A stretch of DNA of 64,000 bases, taken from contig NZ_AMSS01000034.1 in assembly GCF_000313935.1 (NCBI RefSeq), positions 1 to 64,000 of the forward strand, written 5' to 3'. Under the pieces are notes generated by a model. The model had not been told where the DNA came from. It saw only the letters and a program-made list of their open reading frames with translations, and did not search any database. Positions 1-8,504 of the stretch are shown here, piece after piece; position 1 is the first letter of the stretch, and each line of letters opens with the position of its first letter. A program made the position numbers and the translations under genes. Origin of the DNA: Acinetobacter sp. WC-141. GTDB taxonomy: Bacteria; Pseudomonadota; Gammaproteobacteria; Pseudomonadales; Moraxellaceae.

Positions 1-200
1 CTGTAGCGACCCTTTGCCGTGAACACGGCATGAGTAATGCTACCTTTTATAAATGGCGTGCCAAATATGGTGGTATGGATACATCATTAATGGCTCGACT
101 GAAAGAGCTAGAAGCCGAAAATACCAGACTTAAAAAGATGTATGCGGAAGAGCGATTAAAGGCCGAAATCATCCAGGAAGCGATGGCAAAAAAGTGGTAA
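1..200 (+). CDS. IS3-family transposase OrfA, C-terminal part
   Basis: The frame starting at base 3 is open from the window edge to TAA at 198-200 and encodes about 65 residues. The visible part has the end of a helix-turn-helix ([14 protein letters not shown]) followed by a leucine-zipper-like helix ([15 protein letters not shown]). This is the standard OrfA layout: DNA binding at the inverted repeats and dimerisation. The A6G run at 188-194 just before the stop is the usual -1 frameshift site that makes the OrfAB transposase. The start lies outside the window. Confidence 0.85.
   Translation, partial: VATLCREHGMSNATFYKWRAKYGGMDTSLMARLKELEAENTRLKKMYAEERLKAEIIQEAMAKKW
188..194 (+). promoter_or_regulatory. 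Programmed -1 frameshift site (A6G)
   Basis: Six A followed by G spans the overlap of OrfA and OrfB. The OrfA frame reads AAA-AAG here, and a shift back by one base enters the OrfB frame at GTG 194. A6G is the known slippery motif of IS3 elements. Confidence 0.7.
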
Positions 201-1009
201 AGCCATCTTGCCGGCGTAAGATGGCACAACAGGCAGTTGCCCAGCATGCCATTAGTATTCGTTTGGCTTGTAAAGCATTTGGCATTAGTGAAACCTGCTA
301 CCGCTATCAAGCCAAACTCAGCGATGACAATGCACTCATTGCTGAACAGCTCATTGAACTCACTGAGGAAAATTCCGATTGGGGCTTTGGTTTGTGCTTC
401 TCGTATTTACGGCATGTTGAGAGTTGCTGCTGGAATCACAAGCGGGTTTACCGCATTTACTGTGAGTTGGCACTGAATCTGCGTATTAAACCGAGAAGAA
501 GACTAAAACGGCATGCGCCTGAACCATTGAAAGAACCAATCCGAGAAAATCAGGTTTGGTCATTAGATTTTATGCATGATCAGCTTTCCGATGGTCGCAA
601 GTTTCGATTATTGAATGTGATTGATGATTACCGCCGCGAAGGCCTAGCCATTGAAGCAGGGTTCTCATTGCCCACAATCAGGGTTATTCGTACGTTGAAT
701 CAATTGCTGGAGTGGAGAGAAAAACCGTTAGTGATCCGATGCGATAATGGTCCCGAATTTATCAGTCACGAATTTGTGCGCTGGGCTACTGAGCACGGTA
801 TTCGTATTGAATATATTCAACCGGGTAAGCCACAGCAGAATGCGTATATTGAACGCTATAATCGGACCATACGTTATAGTTGGCTGAGCAAGCATTTATT
901 TGATACTTTGGATGAAGTACAAGATTATGCAACAAACTGGTTGTGGCATTACAACCATGAAAGACCACATCAAGCTAACAAAGGAAAGCCACCTCTAATG
1001 GCTGCTTAA
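194..1009 (+). CDS. IS3-family transposase OrfB (DDE integrase core)
   Basis: A 271-residue OrfB in the -1 frame relative to OrfA. The first codon is a GTG inside the frameshift window, so it is probably made as an OrfAB fusion rather than alone. It has the HTH_21-like N-terminal region ([21 protein letters not shown]) and a retroviral-type integrase core. The DDE residues are visible: Asp in WSLDFMHD, Asp in RCDNGPEF and Glu in [10 protein letters not shown]. The end ([16 protein letters not shown]) is complete, so the transposase looks intact in the visible part. Confidence 0.9.
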   Translation: MVKPSCRRKMAQQAVAQHAISIRLACKAFGISETCYRYQAKLSDDNALIAEQLIELTEENSDWGFGLCFSYLRHVESCCWNHKRVYRIYCELALNLRIKPRRRLKRHAPEPLKEPIRENQVWSLDFMHDQLSDGRKFRLLNVIDDYRREGLAIEAGFSLPTIRVIRTLNQLLEWREKPLVIRCDNGPEFISHEFVRWATEHGIRIEYIQPGKPQQNAYIERYNRTIRYSWLSKHLFDTLDEVQDYATNWLWHYNHERPHQANKGKPPLMAA

Positions 1010-1047
1010 CCTCTACTTTTAACTTCGGTTATTTATGGGAGGATTAC

Positions 1048-2089
1048 CTACCAATCTCCAGAGTATGGACAAACATCTCCAGCCTCACACTTTAATAACT
1101 GTCTATCTAACTCATCGTTATCAGGATGGCTAATTATCTCCCAAACATTTCCGTCATAGCGTATAAGTTTTTTATATGTTAGCACCCAAAGAATATTTTC
1201 TTTAACTTCAACTGATATTACTCCTTGAACTGCTTCTAACTCTGAGACTATGGAATATTTCCCCTCCTCATACAGATAAAGCCCTTGTTCAGAAGCTATA
1301 TAAATTTTATTATTATAAAAAGCAGCGTTATAAAATGTAGAATTAATACTTATATCTTTTAAATTCTTAAATCCATTATCAATATTACCTCTTAAAAGTG
1401 TTCCATATTGACCCAGGACCAGAATGTTTTTTTCCATCAGGACAAGGAACTATTGCATACAGTGCAGATGGCGTTATACGTTTAACTTCGAGCCATTTTA
1501 AGCCATTAAAAAATGCAATAAAGCCTTCATCATTTTGTGTTCCACATACATAAACATTATTTTTATCAAAACCATTTATATCATAAAGATTTTTTTTGAA
1601 AGATAAATCTTTATCATTATTTAGAAAAAAATCATCATTTTTAGGAATTTCTAGAGGTTTCTCTTCTAAGTTATTGGCGATACTTTTCCAGTTTTCATCT
1701 TCATAAATATAGATTTTTGCACCATCTCCACAAGCATAAATCCTATCTTGAATTACACATAAACGATTAAATTGTCCATATATAAACTGCTCATTAGTAA
1801 CAGGACATATTTGTTGGTACTTTTCACCAGCCTGCTGAAAAATCTCTACATTTCCCTCTTTATCAAGCGAGATTAGAGATCTATTATTTAATAAATTCGC
1901 GTAAGCCACTGAAATAACTTTCCAGCCATCTAAATCATGACTAGACCAATTTGTATCTGATTGATGACGATAAATAAATACTCTGCTAAAAGCATCCCAT
2001 GAATCTAATTCATCAATACTAGCAGAAAGATAATAGTTGTTATTACTAATAGCACATCCTGAATTAAAAGTAATAGATGCTTTTTTCAT
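1048..2089 (-). pseudogene. Beta-propeller-like protein of the T6SS cassette, frameshifted
   Basis: Two overlapping minus-strand frames, 1385-2089 (234 aa) and 1048-1437 (129 aa), read as one protein if one base is removed from a run of seven A (minus strand, about 1427-1433). The joined sequence would run CPDGKNILVLGQYG. The repeated short beta-strand blocks (ICACGDGAKIYIYED-like, NVYVCGTQ, KIYIASEQGLYLYEEGK, ILWVLTYKKLIRYDGNVW) suggest a propeller of kelch/WD or Reg_prop type. It lacks a signal peptide. It lies directly downstream of the immunity gene, so it may be an accessory or second immunity factor, but its function is unknown. The 3' end abuts the IS and may be cut by it. Phase-variable or sequencing-error explanations for the A7 run are both possible. 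Confidence 0.6.
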
Positions 2090-2152
2090 ATTCTAATAAC
2101 TTCACTTATTTTCTAGTTTTGCATTCATATCTTTAGAAAATACAAAATAGAA

Positions 2153-2175
2153 TAAAAAAAGCCCTTACGGGCTTT
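2153..2175 (-). terminator. Rho-independent terminator after the immunity gene
   Basis: On the minus strand AAAGCCC-GTAA-GGGCTTT is followed by further T. The hairpin overlaps the stop codon of the 2174-2860 gene. It would separate the T6SS cassette from the beta-propeller gene downstream. Confidence 0.8.
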
Positions 2176-2860
2176 AATCATCCATACCTAGGCCTTGTTC
2201 GTCCACAAACTTTCCAATATCGAGCATCATTCGTGGTGTATCAAGAGAAGCTAAAAATTGCAAATGTGAAATAATCGGTAACTTGCGAACATTTTCCAGT
2301 TTAGCTTCACCCCCTAAAATTAAAGCGGGTTCAAAACCAAGCATTTCATTTTTATTTAATTCTCCATATTTTTTTACTGCTCGATCAAATAAAGGTTTGT
2401 TTTTATAGTCTTTTATATCTATAAATCTTTTTTCTTTAGAAGACATAAAAATTCTTATTAATAAATCCCCCTCATCTTTTTCCATAACTTCCATACTTGG
2501 AAATATTTGATTCATAAGTGGCGAAATAGTAAAGCATTGCCCATGTATAGTCCCCCAAACACTTAAATCACCAAAAGCTGTTCGAGCAATCACAAAATAT
2601 TCTTCGTGAGGAGGGAGTTCAACATGCTCTAACCAAGCATCTAAAACATCTTGATAATCCTCTGGATTTACGAGCCAGAATAATCCATTGCCCCATCCTG
2701 AAAAACCATAGGCTTTCCAGTATTCAAGTAATTGATTGGGTAATTTCCCTTGATATTTTTTTATAGTTTCCTCAGAAACTTTTTCTGAAAAAATGGATGG
2801 ACCAAAACCTTCATCCTGATAGAAAATTTCAAAATTTTCATCCATCATAAATTCACTCAT
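2174..2860 (-). CDS. T6SS immunity protein, GAD-like and DUF1851 (Tdi1 type)
   Basis: A 228-residue cytoplasmic protein with no signal peptide or membrane segment. The N-terminal half (about 10-120, with PNQLLEYWKAYGFSGWGNGLFWLVNP and FVIARTAFGDLSVWG) matches the GAD-like domain. The C-terminal half (about 125-225, KPLFDRAVKKYGELNKNEMLGFEPALILGG) matches DUF1851, the C-terminal domain of Agrobacterium Tdi1. In that family it binds and blocks the cognate Tde1 DNase. Its start overlaps the effector stop by 4 bp, so it is translationally coupled to the toxin gene, as expected for an immunity protein. Identification is from remembered motifs; the pairing with the upstream Ntox15 protein supports it strongly. 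Confidence 0.85.
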   Translation of the reverse strand: MSEFMMDENFEIFYQDEGFGPSIFSEKVSEETIKKYQGKLPNQLLEYWKAYGFSGWGNGLFWLVNPEDYQDVLDAWLEHVELPPHEEYFVIARTAFGDLSVWGTIHGQCFTISPLMNQIFPSMEVMEKDEGDLLIRIFMSSKEKRFIDIKDYKNKPLFDRAVKKYGELNKNEMLGFEPALILGGEAKLENVRKLPIISHLQFLASLDTPRMMLDIGKFVDEQGLGMDD

Positions 2861-4536
2861 TTTTTACACCTTTCCAATTTTGCATTCATACCTGTTTTAC
2901 TTCTTTCACTTACAGGAACTTTTTCCGCAGCATCATCTAATACCTCAACCCTCGTTTTCCATTGGCTACCAATTGAAGAATTAGTATTTTTTAAACCTAT
3001 AGCATCTGATGCTACTTTGTTCTTCCCACCTACAATTTGGTCTGGATTATGCAATGCTGCCATTTCATTCATAATACGACTGGATTTACCAGAGGCTAGT
3101 TTCTTCGCCTCTCTCGGCCCTATACCTTGTTTTTCATATTCTTTTTGATATTTTCTAATTAATGTTTCTTCATATTTATCTCGTGCTTCAGCTGCTGGTC
3201 CACCACCACCTCTTCCTTTATCATCAAAGGCTTTGCGCCCCTCAAGATAATCCTCCACGCTCATTTCATTGAGGCCTTTTTGTTGATTCGCCAATTGCCA
3301 GTCGGTCTCTTTTTTTAAGTATTCATCAACTGTTAAATTCTTACTGCCTTTGGGATAATCCTCTTTAATCATTTTAGCTGCATTTTTTCTTGCACTATCT
3401 GTATTTACAGGGTTGAAACAGTTTACCTTTGTTTCCTTCATTTTTTTAGTGACAGGTTCTTTTACTTTTGGCTGATGGACATTTTCAGGGATTTTTCTCC
3501 CAGCACTCGAAGCTGTGCCTGCACTATGTGCAGCATTTGCCTGAGCAGTTTGAGGGAAAGATGGTCTAACTGTTTGAGCAGGCACAGGAACAGGCTTCAC
3601 TTTTGTACCCACAGTAGCATAAGCAGGCTCATATTTAACTGATTGCTTTAATAAGTTTTGCAAATGCTCATCAAATTCTTTAAAGCCTTGTTTAATTTTT
3701 ATGGCTGATTTTTGGATCATTGAAACTAAAGCAGCCTCAAATCTCTCCATTCTTACATAAATAGATTTAGCCCATCCTAAACCCATCCAATTAATTTTAG
3801 CTCCATAGCTTACCAATGACTTAACACGTTTTACCAAACCTAATAATTGATTAAGTATTGACGTGATAATGTTAGTAACAGAGCTAGCATAATCTGAATA
3901 CTTTATCCTTTTCAGAGTTGGAATAATATTTCCTTTCATAAAACCGTTTAGTTTAGAGACTATTGTCGCTAAATGAGGTGTTCTTTTAATAAGGAATAAT
4001 CCAACACATTTAACTACATTTCCGATTTCACTACCAACAGCCCCACCAATAAGTCCGCCTACACCGGCTCCGGGAGCTGCACCAACACCACCAAAAACAG
4101 CCCCACCTGCTCCACCGGTTGCAGCACCAGTCGTAGCAGTTACACCAACTAAAACAAATGGAAGCAAGTAAACAGCTAATAACATCCATTCCTGTACATC
4201 ATCTTGTTTCTTGGGCTCATTTAGCATTCTCATAATAACTGCAACCGCATCACGAGCACTAAATACAAGAACCGTCCCGGGAACAAAACCTGCAAGCATT
4301 TCTGTGACAATCACAGAAACAGGACGCTCATCCGTATTGAATTCCCCATAAATAAAACTTTTAACCCAACTTTGAGCACCGTCTAAAGACTTACTATATT
4401 CTGCAATAAGCTCATTAAGCTCTTTCTCTATCCATGTTGCTGTCTGATTCAAATTGGATTGCAAACTACTGACAGATTGATTAAAACTTTTCTGGAGCTG
4501 TCTTTGATAACCACTAAATGTCTGTAACATATCCAT
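2857..4536 (-). CDS. T6SS effector, Ntox15/Tde1-like DNase with glycine-zipper N-terminus
   Basis: A 559-residue protein encoded 2 bp after vgrG. Residues about 1-60 are helical. Residues about 115-170 hold a hydrophobic segment followed by glycine-zipper repeats (GGAGGAVFGGVGAAPGAGVG), a trait of Tde1 proteins thought to help entry into the target cell. A Pro/Ala-rich linker (about 310-365) leads to a C-terminal toxin domain (about 375-545) with CFNPVN, the DYPKG stretch and the Ntox15 HxxD motif as His496-Asn-Pro-Asp499. Ntox15 domains are DNases. The order VgrG, toxin and DUF1851 immunity matches the Agrobacterium tde1-tdi1 pair. No PAAR domain is visible, so delivery is probably on the VgrG C-terminal extension. 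Confidence 0.85.
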   Translation of the reverse strand: MDMLQTFSGYQRQLQKSFNQSVSSLQSNLNQTATWIEKELNELIAEYSKSLDGAQSWVKSFIYGEFNTDERPVSVIVTEMLAGFVPGTVLVFSARDAVAVIMRMLNEPKKQDDVQEWMLLAVYLLPFVLVGVTATTGAATGGAGGAVFGGVGAAPGAGVGGLIGGAVGSEIGNVVKCVGLFLIKRTPHLATIVSKLNGFMKGNIIPTLKRIKYSDYASSVTNIITSILNQLLGLVKRVKSLVSYGAKINWMGLGWAKSIYVRMERFEAALVSMIQKSAIKIKQGFKEFDEHLQNLLKQSVKYEPAYATVGTKVKPVPVPAQTVRPSFPQTAQANAAHSAGTASSAGRKIPENVHQPKVKEPVTKKMKETKVNCFNPVNTDSARKNAAKMIKEDYPKGSKNLTVDEYLKKETDWQLANQQKGLNEMSVEDYLEGRKAFDDKGRGGGGPAAEARDKYEETLIRKYQKEYEKQGIGPREAKKLASGKSSRIMNEMAALHNPDQIVGGKNKVASDAIGLKNTNSSIGSQWKTRVEVLDDAAEKVPVSERSKTGMNAKLERCKK

Positions 4537-4538
4537 AA

Positions 4539-7406
4539 TTAATCTTCTGCTTGATCATCTGCAAGTGGGAGTACAAAAATTTCAGTTTTAAATAAGTTAT
4601 CTATTTCTTGTTCGAACCTCATTTCTAACGCTGAACCTAATAGGTTTCGATCTTCCCCATATTCAATGACAGCACGTCCATTTTTCTGGTCATTATAAAA
4701 CGCCATACCATTCGAATCAGTTTTACCCTTTTGTGTAGTTCCATCAGGCAAATGAATTGTATAAGGAATATTTGGACTAGGCGTGCCATCCGCATATACC
4801 TTTCTAAATTCAAGCTGTTTCTTAGGTATCGAGAAAGCAGGTAAAATTGGTAAGTTCTGTGTTGACGAACTCCCCCCCATAAATAAATGCTGCCCAGCTT
4901 TTACCTCAAACTTACCGCCAGTGACAGGGAAAATTCCCGAGCCATTAATCTTAATTTGAGATCCGCCCGCTGTGATCACAATTTCTTTAGAAGCACTAAT
5001 TTCAATTTTGTCTTCTGTTGAAATCACCTGAACAGCTTTACGGGCAATTAAATCTGCTCCGTCATCTTGTGCTTGTATCTCAACTTTACCTTTGCCTGCA
5101 TAGAGCCTTGCCCCTTGTTGCGCTGCAAAAAGACTAATTTTATTTTGGGCATGGGCGATTAAATTCTTTTGCGTAGTCAGGTTAATGCTATCACCAGCAG
5201 TTTGACTTAACTGAGCATCGGCGCTGAGGTGTATGTCTTCATTACTGGCTAGAGCAATACTGTTGGGTGCGGTTAATATCATCAAGGCTTGCTTAAAAGC
5301 AGCAGCTTTGTCTTGATCTTTTTCTTCAATTTGCTCTATGAACGTTTTTAAGTTCTCGAGCACTTCCAATGGATCAGTTTGCTGATTTTTAGCAACTTCG
5401 CTGAGTGCCTTGGCATTGTTCAGACCGCCTTCTATTTGTTGTTTGGCCTCATTTGCATCAAGGTGTACGCCTTGAGCTTGGTCCTGTTTATGGGTACTAA
5501 CGAGTAAGCCACTGCCTGCTCGAACCGCGCCCCACTGGTCAGTTCTGAGTTCGAAACCTTCACCTCGTCCATCACTTTCCGCCTTGTCTTTTGGATGGCT
5601 TAAGTTACCCAAGTTGAGTTGGCTGGCCGCATGGCTACTTTGTAGCTGGGCACTGATTTGCCCTGTGGTGTCATCAAAACGTAGCTGGTTAAAACCTTTA
5701 CCATCAACTTCTTCTGAGCGGATGCCACTGAGTTTTTTAGTATCAGGTAACTGCCCTTTCTGGTCGAACTGGGTTGGGTGGCGTTCAGCTTCATGAATAC
5801 GTCCCACTACAAATGGGCGGTCAACATTGCCGTCAAAGAAGTCGATGACCACGATCTCACCGACACGTGGTAAGAACCGTGCGCCATAACCCGCGCCTGC
5901 CCACGGGGTGAGTACATCCACCCAAGCCGAGTCGGTATCATTGTCGTTACTTCCCGCTCCACCGTCATGAGTATGGTCGTCAGTTCGGGTAAACAAGAAA
6001 CGGACTTTAATGCGTCCCCACTGATCGACATGAATGCTTTCGCCCTCTAACCCAACTACTCTAGCACGCTGCGGGTGAGCGGCTGGTCGATGTTCTAGCG
6101 GGCTATATTCAGGCACAGCTTTAATGTTGCGTCGAACGACATTGAGTTCAGCAAAGTGGCGCTGCTCTGGGTTTTGTGTGTCGAGCTGGGCTGCCTTGAG
6201 CTTATCCTTTGGCAACAAGCGCTCAAGTTGCTGTTGTAATTCTTTTGGTAAATTATTCTGGTTATAGTAGTGCTTGCTTAAGATTAAAAATTCTTTGTCC
6301 GCACTGTCATGTTGGTCGAGTTCAGGATGGTCATTGAGTTCAAACCAGTAACCCACCTGCGCATCACGAACGTTACCTGAAACGGTAAACTGTTTAGAAC
6401 TCAGGTGATGATAAGCATTAATGTGCTGGTTAAGCTGTTCAATCTGGCTATTGCCTGAGGCTGTGGCTTGGTCTTCGCCTTTTAAGTCTTGCATCCACGC
6501 AGGACTAACGTGCCATGCATCTTCAAGGTTTAAGCTTGCATTGTCATAATGTTCACTGTGCTTTTGAGTGCCTTGTACGCTGCCACTGCCTTCTTCTTGT
6601 TGCAAGGCATCGGCTTGCCAGCGTTGCACATGAACCGAAGTCGGCTGTAAGCGGCGCTCTGCCTTGACGTGGGTAATGGTGTCGAACTGTTCTGTCGCAC
6701 TGCTGCGTTGATAACGGAGGCTACGGCGTTCAAGAGCTTGATAGTTTTGGTTATCATCAATTAAACGTAAGACTTGTGGCTCAATAGAAACATTCGGGTC
6801 AGCGATCAAAAGCTGAGATTCATCGATTAACCAATTAATGCCTTCACTACGCCATAAACGGGTTAAAAAGTCATAATCGCTTTCGTTTGACTGCATCACA
6901 AATGGGCGCACATCGTAATCTTTGGTTAAGCCTGCCGTATCGAGCGTTAAGCTTGAAGCAAATAACGGGCTTTTGCCCTGCCATTCTTTAAATAGAATTT
7001 CGCTAATATCTCGCACGCTTTTGTTCATAAACACGCGGCTATTACGGCGTTTATGCCAGAGTGCAGTTGGATCTTTTAAGGTGAGGTTATAAATGGTGAG
7101 TGAGCCGTCGCTTTGTCCTTGGCTCGCTTCGGTAATAATGCCTGTGGTTCTAAAAAACTGGCCTGTATCCGTCACCTGATCGACGGCAACCTGACAGCCA
7201 ATAAATTGTTTTAATGCAATATGCGCGTTCGTCGACAGACACAGTAACTCAGCAACGCTACCTTGGTTGAGGGTATGCTCGCCCTCAATGCGTTGCAAGA
7301 AGACTTGATTGTTTAATGATGCGTTGAAAAATTGCACATGAAGAACGCGGTTCTGTGCGACCAACCCTAAACTATCTAAAATTTGAAATATTTTATGGGA
7401 CATCAT
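4539..7406 (-). CDS. vgrG: Type VI secretion tip protein VgrG with C-terminal extension
   Basis: A 955-residue VgrG. Residues about 10-420 form the gp27-like part. About 440-570 holds the gp5 OB-fold region (HVDQWGRIKVRFLF, WAGAGYGARFLPRVGEIVVIDFFDG, DRPFVVGRIHEAE). It is followed by a DUF2345-type beta-helix (about 600-860) and a roughly 90-residue C-terminal extension (LEFRKVYADGTPSPNIPYTIHL) that resembles a transthyretin-like adaptor. VgrG trimers form the puncturing tip of the T6SS. This copy heads the operon with effector and immunity genes 2 bp downstream, so the extension most likely carries that effector. Starts at 7406 or 7403 (two Met in a row) cannot be separated. Confidence 0.95.
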   Translation of the reverse strand: MMSHKIFQILDSLGLVAQNRVLHVQFFNASLNNQVFLQRIEGEHTLNQGSVAELLCLSTNAHIALKQFIGCQVAVDQVTDTGQFFRTTGIITEASQGQSDGSLTIYNLTLKDPTALWHKRRNSRVFMNKSVRDISEILFKEWQGKSPLFASSLTLDTAGLTKDYDVRPFVMQSNESDYDFLTRLWRSEGINWLIDESQLLIADPNVSIEPQVLRLIDDNQNYQALERRSLRYQRSSATEQFDTITHVKAERRLQPTSVHVQRWQADALQQEEGSGSVQGTQKHSEHYDNASLNLEDAWHVSPAWMQDLKGEDQATASGNSQIEQLNQHINAYHHLSSKQFTVSGNVRDAQVGYWFELNDHPELDQHDSADKEFLILSKHYYNQNNLPKELQQQLERLLPKDKLKAAQLDTQNPEQRHFAELNVVRRNIKAVPEYSPLEHRPAAHPQRARVVGLEGESIHVDQWGRIKVRFLFTRTDDHTHDGGAGSNDNDTDSAWVDVLTPWAGAGYGARFLPRVGEIVVIDFFDGNVDRPFVVGRIHEAERHPTQFDQKGQLPDTKKLSGIRSEEVDGKGFNQLRFDDTTGQISAQLQSSHAASQLNLGNLSHPKDKAESDGRGEGFELRTDQWGAVRAGSGLLVSTHKQDQAQGVHLDANEAKQQIEGGLNNAKALSEVAKNQQTDPLEVLENLKTFIEQIEEKDQDKAAAFKQALMILTAPNSIALASNEDIHLSADAQLSQTAGDSINLTTQKNLIAHAQNKISLFAAQQGARLYAGKGKVEIQAQDDGADLIARKAVQVISTEDKIEISASKEIVITAGGSQIKINGSGIFPVTGGKFEVKAGQHLFMGGSSSTQNLPILPAFSIPKKQLEFRKVYADGTPSPNIPYTIHLPDGTTQKGKTDSNGMAFYNDQKNGRAVIEYGEDRNLLGSALEMRFEQEIDNLFKTEIFVLPLADDQAED

Positions 7407-7509
7407 TATTATAAAACTGAGTCATAATCATCGATATTTTATAAAAAACAGACAGAATTGTCTATTTATATAAAATAGCTTATCTTCCAAGACTTACATA
7501 TTTTTTAGT

Positions 7510-8406
7510 TTAACTGAAAGAAAGATTGGCTATTAAATAATCTATAAATGCTCTCATTTTGGCTGGTAAATTAGAGCTATGAGGATAAAGTAATTGAATA
7601 CTTTGTAGCGGTAATGAAAAGTCAGGAAATAACCGAATTAGGCGATTTTGTTGAATATCTTCGTCAACTAACCATGCAGGACAAATCGCCACACCTAAAG
7701 ATGAAAGAGCCATTTGATGAATTGCAGTGACCGAGTTTGATTCATACTGACTTCGAATAAAAGGTAATGAATATTGCTCCCCTAAACTGTTTTGCAAAAT
7801 ATATTGTGAATCTTGCCAATTTAATAAGGTGTGGCCAATCCAAGGAACATCCGCTAAATCAGATATATTTTCTATAGGGTGGTTTTGTATAAATTGTGGC
7901 GTTGCGACAAGATAAATTGGATATTCTCCGATTTTTCGAGTTTTTAGAGATGAGTTTTTTAAATTCCCTAGCCGAATAACCAGATCTAATTTTTCAGTCA
8001 CTAAATCATCAAGCGATGAATTAAACGAATACTGTAAACGTAAATGTGGGTAAAGCCGACAAAACTCAGGAAGTAAAGGCAGAATGAAACGTTGGCCAAA
8101 TTCATTGGTAGACGAAAACCGTAAAGTGCCTGTAATGCTTGTACCTAAGTGTTGGCTTCGTTCAAATGCCTCATCAATCTGAAGTTGAATTTGTTTAAAA
8201 TCTTCATAAAAATGCTGACCAATTTCAGTTAATGAAATATTACGGGTGTTGCGAATTAATAGGCTTGTATTGAGCTGCTTTTCTAATTGTTTTATATCAA
8301 TACTCACCATTGATCGGCTTAAGCCTAAAATTTCAGCAGCCTTGGTAAAAGAGCCAGAATCAACGACTTGTAAAAAACTAGTAATTTGCCTGAGGTTTTT
8401 TTGCAC
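7510..8406 (-). CDS. LysR-family transcriptional regulator
   Basis: 298 residues, the usual LysR length. The N-terminal winged HTH (ITSFLQVVDSGSFTKAAEILGLSRSMVSIDIKQLEKQLN) is followed by a PBP2-like effector domain. It is divergent from the MFS exporter at 8505 with 98 bp between the starts, the classical arrangement for a LysR protein that controls its neighbour. A dyad ATTGTTT-N9-AAACAAT lies just upstream of its start (8417-8439). The inducer is unknown. Confidence 0.9.
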   Translation of the reverse strand: MQKNLRQITSFLQVVDSGSFTKAAEILGLSRSMVSIDIKQLEKQLNTSLLIRNTRNISLTEIGQHFYEDFKQIQLQIDEAFERSQHLGTSITGTLRFSSTNEFGQRFILPLLPEFCRLYPHLRLQYSFNSSLDDLVTEKLDLVIRLGNLKNSSLKTRKIGEYPIYLVATPQFIQNHPIENISDLADVPWIGHTLLNWQDSQYILQNSLGEQYSLPFIRSQYESNSVTAIHQMALSSLGVAICPAWLVDEDIQQNRLIRLFPDFSLPLQSIQLLYPHSSNLPAKMRAFIDYLIANLSFS

Positions 8407-8416
8407 AATTAAGCCA

Positions 8417-8439
8417 ATTGTTTAAAATTATCAAACAAT
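8417..8439. promoter_or_regulatory. Inverted repeat between LysR gene and exporter, probable operator
   Basis: ATTGTTT-N9-AAACAAT has perfect 7-bp arms and lies 11 bp upstream of the LysR start in the divergent intergenic region. Its size and A/T-rich centre fit a LysR recognition site for autoregulation and control of the divergent exporter. Confidence 0.5.
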
Positions 8440-8504
8440 GATTTTACTTCGCTTGCATCGACAATAAAAGAGCTGGATCTTACCCTGCCTGCACGGAGGT
8501 AGGT

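Larger units (their letters stand above)
1..1047 (+). mobile_element. IS3-family insertion sequence, left part cut by the window
   Basis: Two overlapping transposase frames (orfA tail and full orfB) joined by an A6G slippery run at 188-194 are typical of the IS3 family, IS51/IS150-like branch. The right end is not certain. The last IS-like sequence is the A/T-rich stretch and GGGAGGATTACC near 1036-1047, directly next to the end of the beta-propeller gene on the other strand. I could not see the left inverted repeat, so the terminal repeat and target duplication cannot be confirmed. Confidence 0.75.

Noticed and set aside
5584-5796. Open frame opposite vgrG
   Set aside because: Shadow of vgrG with no homology and no ribosome-binding site.
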